A stretch of DNA of 13,474 nucleotides from Chitinophagaceae bacterium. GTDB taxonomy: Bacteria; Bacteroidota; Bacteroidia; Chitinophagales; Chitinophagaceae. The notes beneath the pieces were generated by a model. The model searched no databases. It saw only the letters and a program-made list of their open reading frames with translations, and had not been told where the DNA came from. The stretch lies in contig PLXD01000177.1 of the NCBI GenBank assembly GCA_003151295.1, positions 1 to 13,474 of the forward strand. The letters run 5' to 3'. A program made the position numbers and the translations under genes. Position 1 is the first letter of the stretch. Each line of letters opens with the position of its first letter. This document shows positions 12,665 to 13,474 of this stretch, piece by piece.

Positions 12665-13474
12665 ATGCAACAAAATCTCGCCAATCCCAATATCACCCGG
12701 GTGTTTGTATTGATGCTCGAAAACCGGTCCTTCGATCATATGCTTGGTTTTTCCGGTCTTACGGGTACTGATCCCCCAACAGGGAGCAACACTCCCATAA
12801 ATGGGGTCGGTCCGGCCAGTGCGAACACTTATCTGGGGATCAATTATTCCGCAACAAATAACGCCGACAATATTATGCCCTTCGATCCCGGCCATGAATT
12901 CCCCGATGTGGTGGAACAATTGTGCGGGGCGGGCGTACAATACGGCGGCGGCGCCTATCCCCCCATCAACAATAGCGGCTTTGTCAGTAACTATGCTACT
13001 ACCAGGTCGTCGGGGGAAGGAGGAGCTACCGCCAACTTTGGAGAGATCATGAAATGCTACGATCCTGCCGTCCAGCTGCCAATTTTAACGGCGCTGGCAG
13101 AAAATTTTGCCGTTTGCGACCACTGGTACGCTTCGCTGCCCGGACCCACCTGGCCGAATCGTTTTTTTGTACATGCCGCATCCTCCGATGGCCTCGATCA
13201 TAGTCCCACCACCCTGGAAACAACCGATTGGGAAGTCATTGACGGATTCAGCTTTTCCAACGGCACCCTTTATCAACTGATGGACAACCATAAAAACACC
13301 AACAAGGGCTGGAGGCTTTACCGAGGGGTGAATAACCCATTGATAGGTTCGCTCCCCTGTGTGGCAGCCTTAAAAGGCATTCATTTGGGTGATACGCATC
13401 GGTATGAAGATTTCGAGTCGGATATCCATGGAGACTACCCCTACTCTTACACTTTTATCGAACCCAATTACGGC
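12665..13474 (+). CDS. Phosphoesterase-family protein (phospholipase C / acid phosphatase AcpA-like), truncated by the window edge
   Basis: The frame from ATG 12665 stays open to the end of the window, giving 270 residues. The family signature appears at once: VFVLMLENRSFDHMLGF (13-29), where Glu19-Asn20 match metal-binding residues of the alkaline-phosphatase-like fold in AcpA and bacterial phosphatidylcholine phospholipases C. Next come DPGHEFPDV (74-82) and LAENFAVCDHWYASLPGPTW (144-163) leading into PNR, both hallmark stretches of PF04185. No signal peptide or Tat motif precedes the domain, which is unusual since most relatives are exported. An in-frame TTG three codons upstream would not add one, and TAG at 12623-12625 blocks any longer form. 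The missing C-terminal part should carry the remaining Asp/His metal ligands. The substrate (phospholipid or phosphomonoester) is undetermined. Confidence 0.88.
   Translation, partial: MQQNLANPNITRVFVLMLENRSFDHMLGFSGLTGTDPPTGSNTPINGVGPASANTYLGINYSATNNADNIMPFDPGHEFPDVVEQLCGAGVQYGGGAYPPINNSGFVSNYATTRSSGEGGATANFGEIMKCYDPAVQLPILTALAENFAVCDHWYASLPGPTWPNRFFVHAASSDGLDHSPTTLETTDWEVIDGFSFSNGTLYQLMDNHKNTNKGWRLYRGVNNPLIGSLPCVAALKGIHLGDTHRYEDFESDIHGDYPYSYTFIEPNYG

Noticed and set aside
12611..12940. Minus-strand 109-codon frame
   Set aside because: It is antisense to the phosphoesterase gene, whose family motifs are unambiguous on the plus strand.

Overview
The window reads as chromosomal DNA of a Bacteroidota bacterium, most likely from the Chitinophagaceae or a close relative. 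Several things point there. Secreted proteins carry signal peptides followed by Gln. There is a DUF3570 outer-membrane protein and a small secreted protein with a TonB-plug-like motif. Shine-Dalgarno sequences are weak, and TAnnTTTG-type -7 promoter elements occur. This is a judgement from motifs seen by eye; no database search was possible.

Left part (1-2883): the 5' end of a probable FkbM-type methyltransferase leaves the window on the minus strand. It is followed by a divergent oxidative-stress pair, oxyR (minus) and a clade-3-like catalase gene (plus). Their shared intergenic region holds an ATAG-N7-CTAT dyad, the classical OxyR operator. A second dyad, matching the full OxyR consensus, lies between oxyR and the methyltransferase gene. 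A strong bidirectional hairpin ends katA and the convergent operon.

Envelope operon (7546-2852, minus): five tightly spaced genes encode a DUF3570 outer-membrane protein, a small secreted protein, a POTRA-less BamA-superfamily barrel, a DedA-family membrane protein and a GT4 glycosyltransferase. DedA and the glycosyltransferase overlap by ATGA. The set suggests an envelope lipid or glycolipid export or remodelling function (inference).

Decayed and accessory stretch (7547-9199): a 390-base gene-free region holds a 12-bp perfect inverted repeat, phased ATTAGAAAA repeats and a 14-bp tandem duplication. Next come a broken aminoglycoside-phosphotransferase-like gene with a REP-like palindrome at its 5' edge, a small three-helix membrane protein, and an unusual 96-residue protein. 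That last protein is almost entirely heptads of the form I-x-x-N-Q-x-x, predicted to be a coiled coil with Asn in every core d position. It is the most distinctive item here.

ABC transporter locus (9200-12265, minus): a small TonB-plug-like secreted protein, a permease, an ATPase and a membrane-anchored NrtA/SsuA-like binding protein with a C-x3-C motif form an apparent operon. Its last intergenic gap contains GCGATTAGCG repeats.

Right edge (plus): a 47-residue single-helix membrane protein and the first 270 residues of a phosphoesterase-family enzyme (phospholipase C / AcpA-like) that runs off the window.
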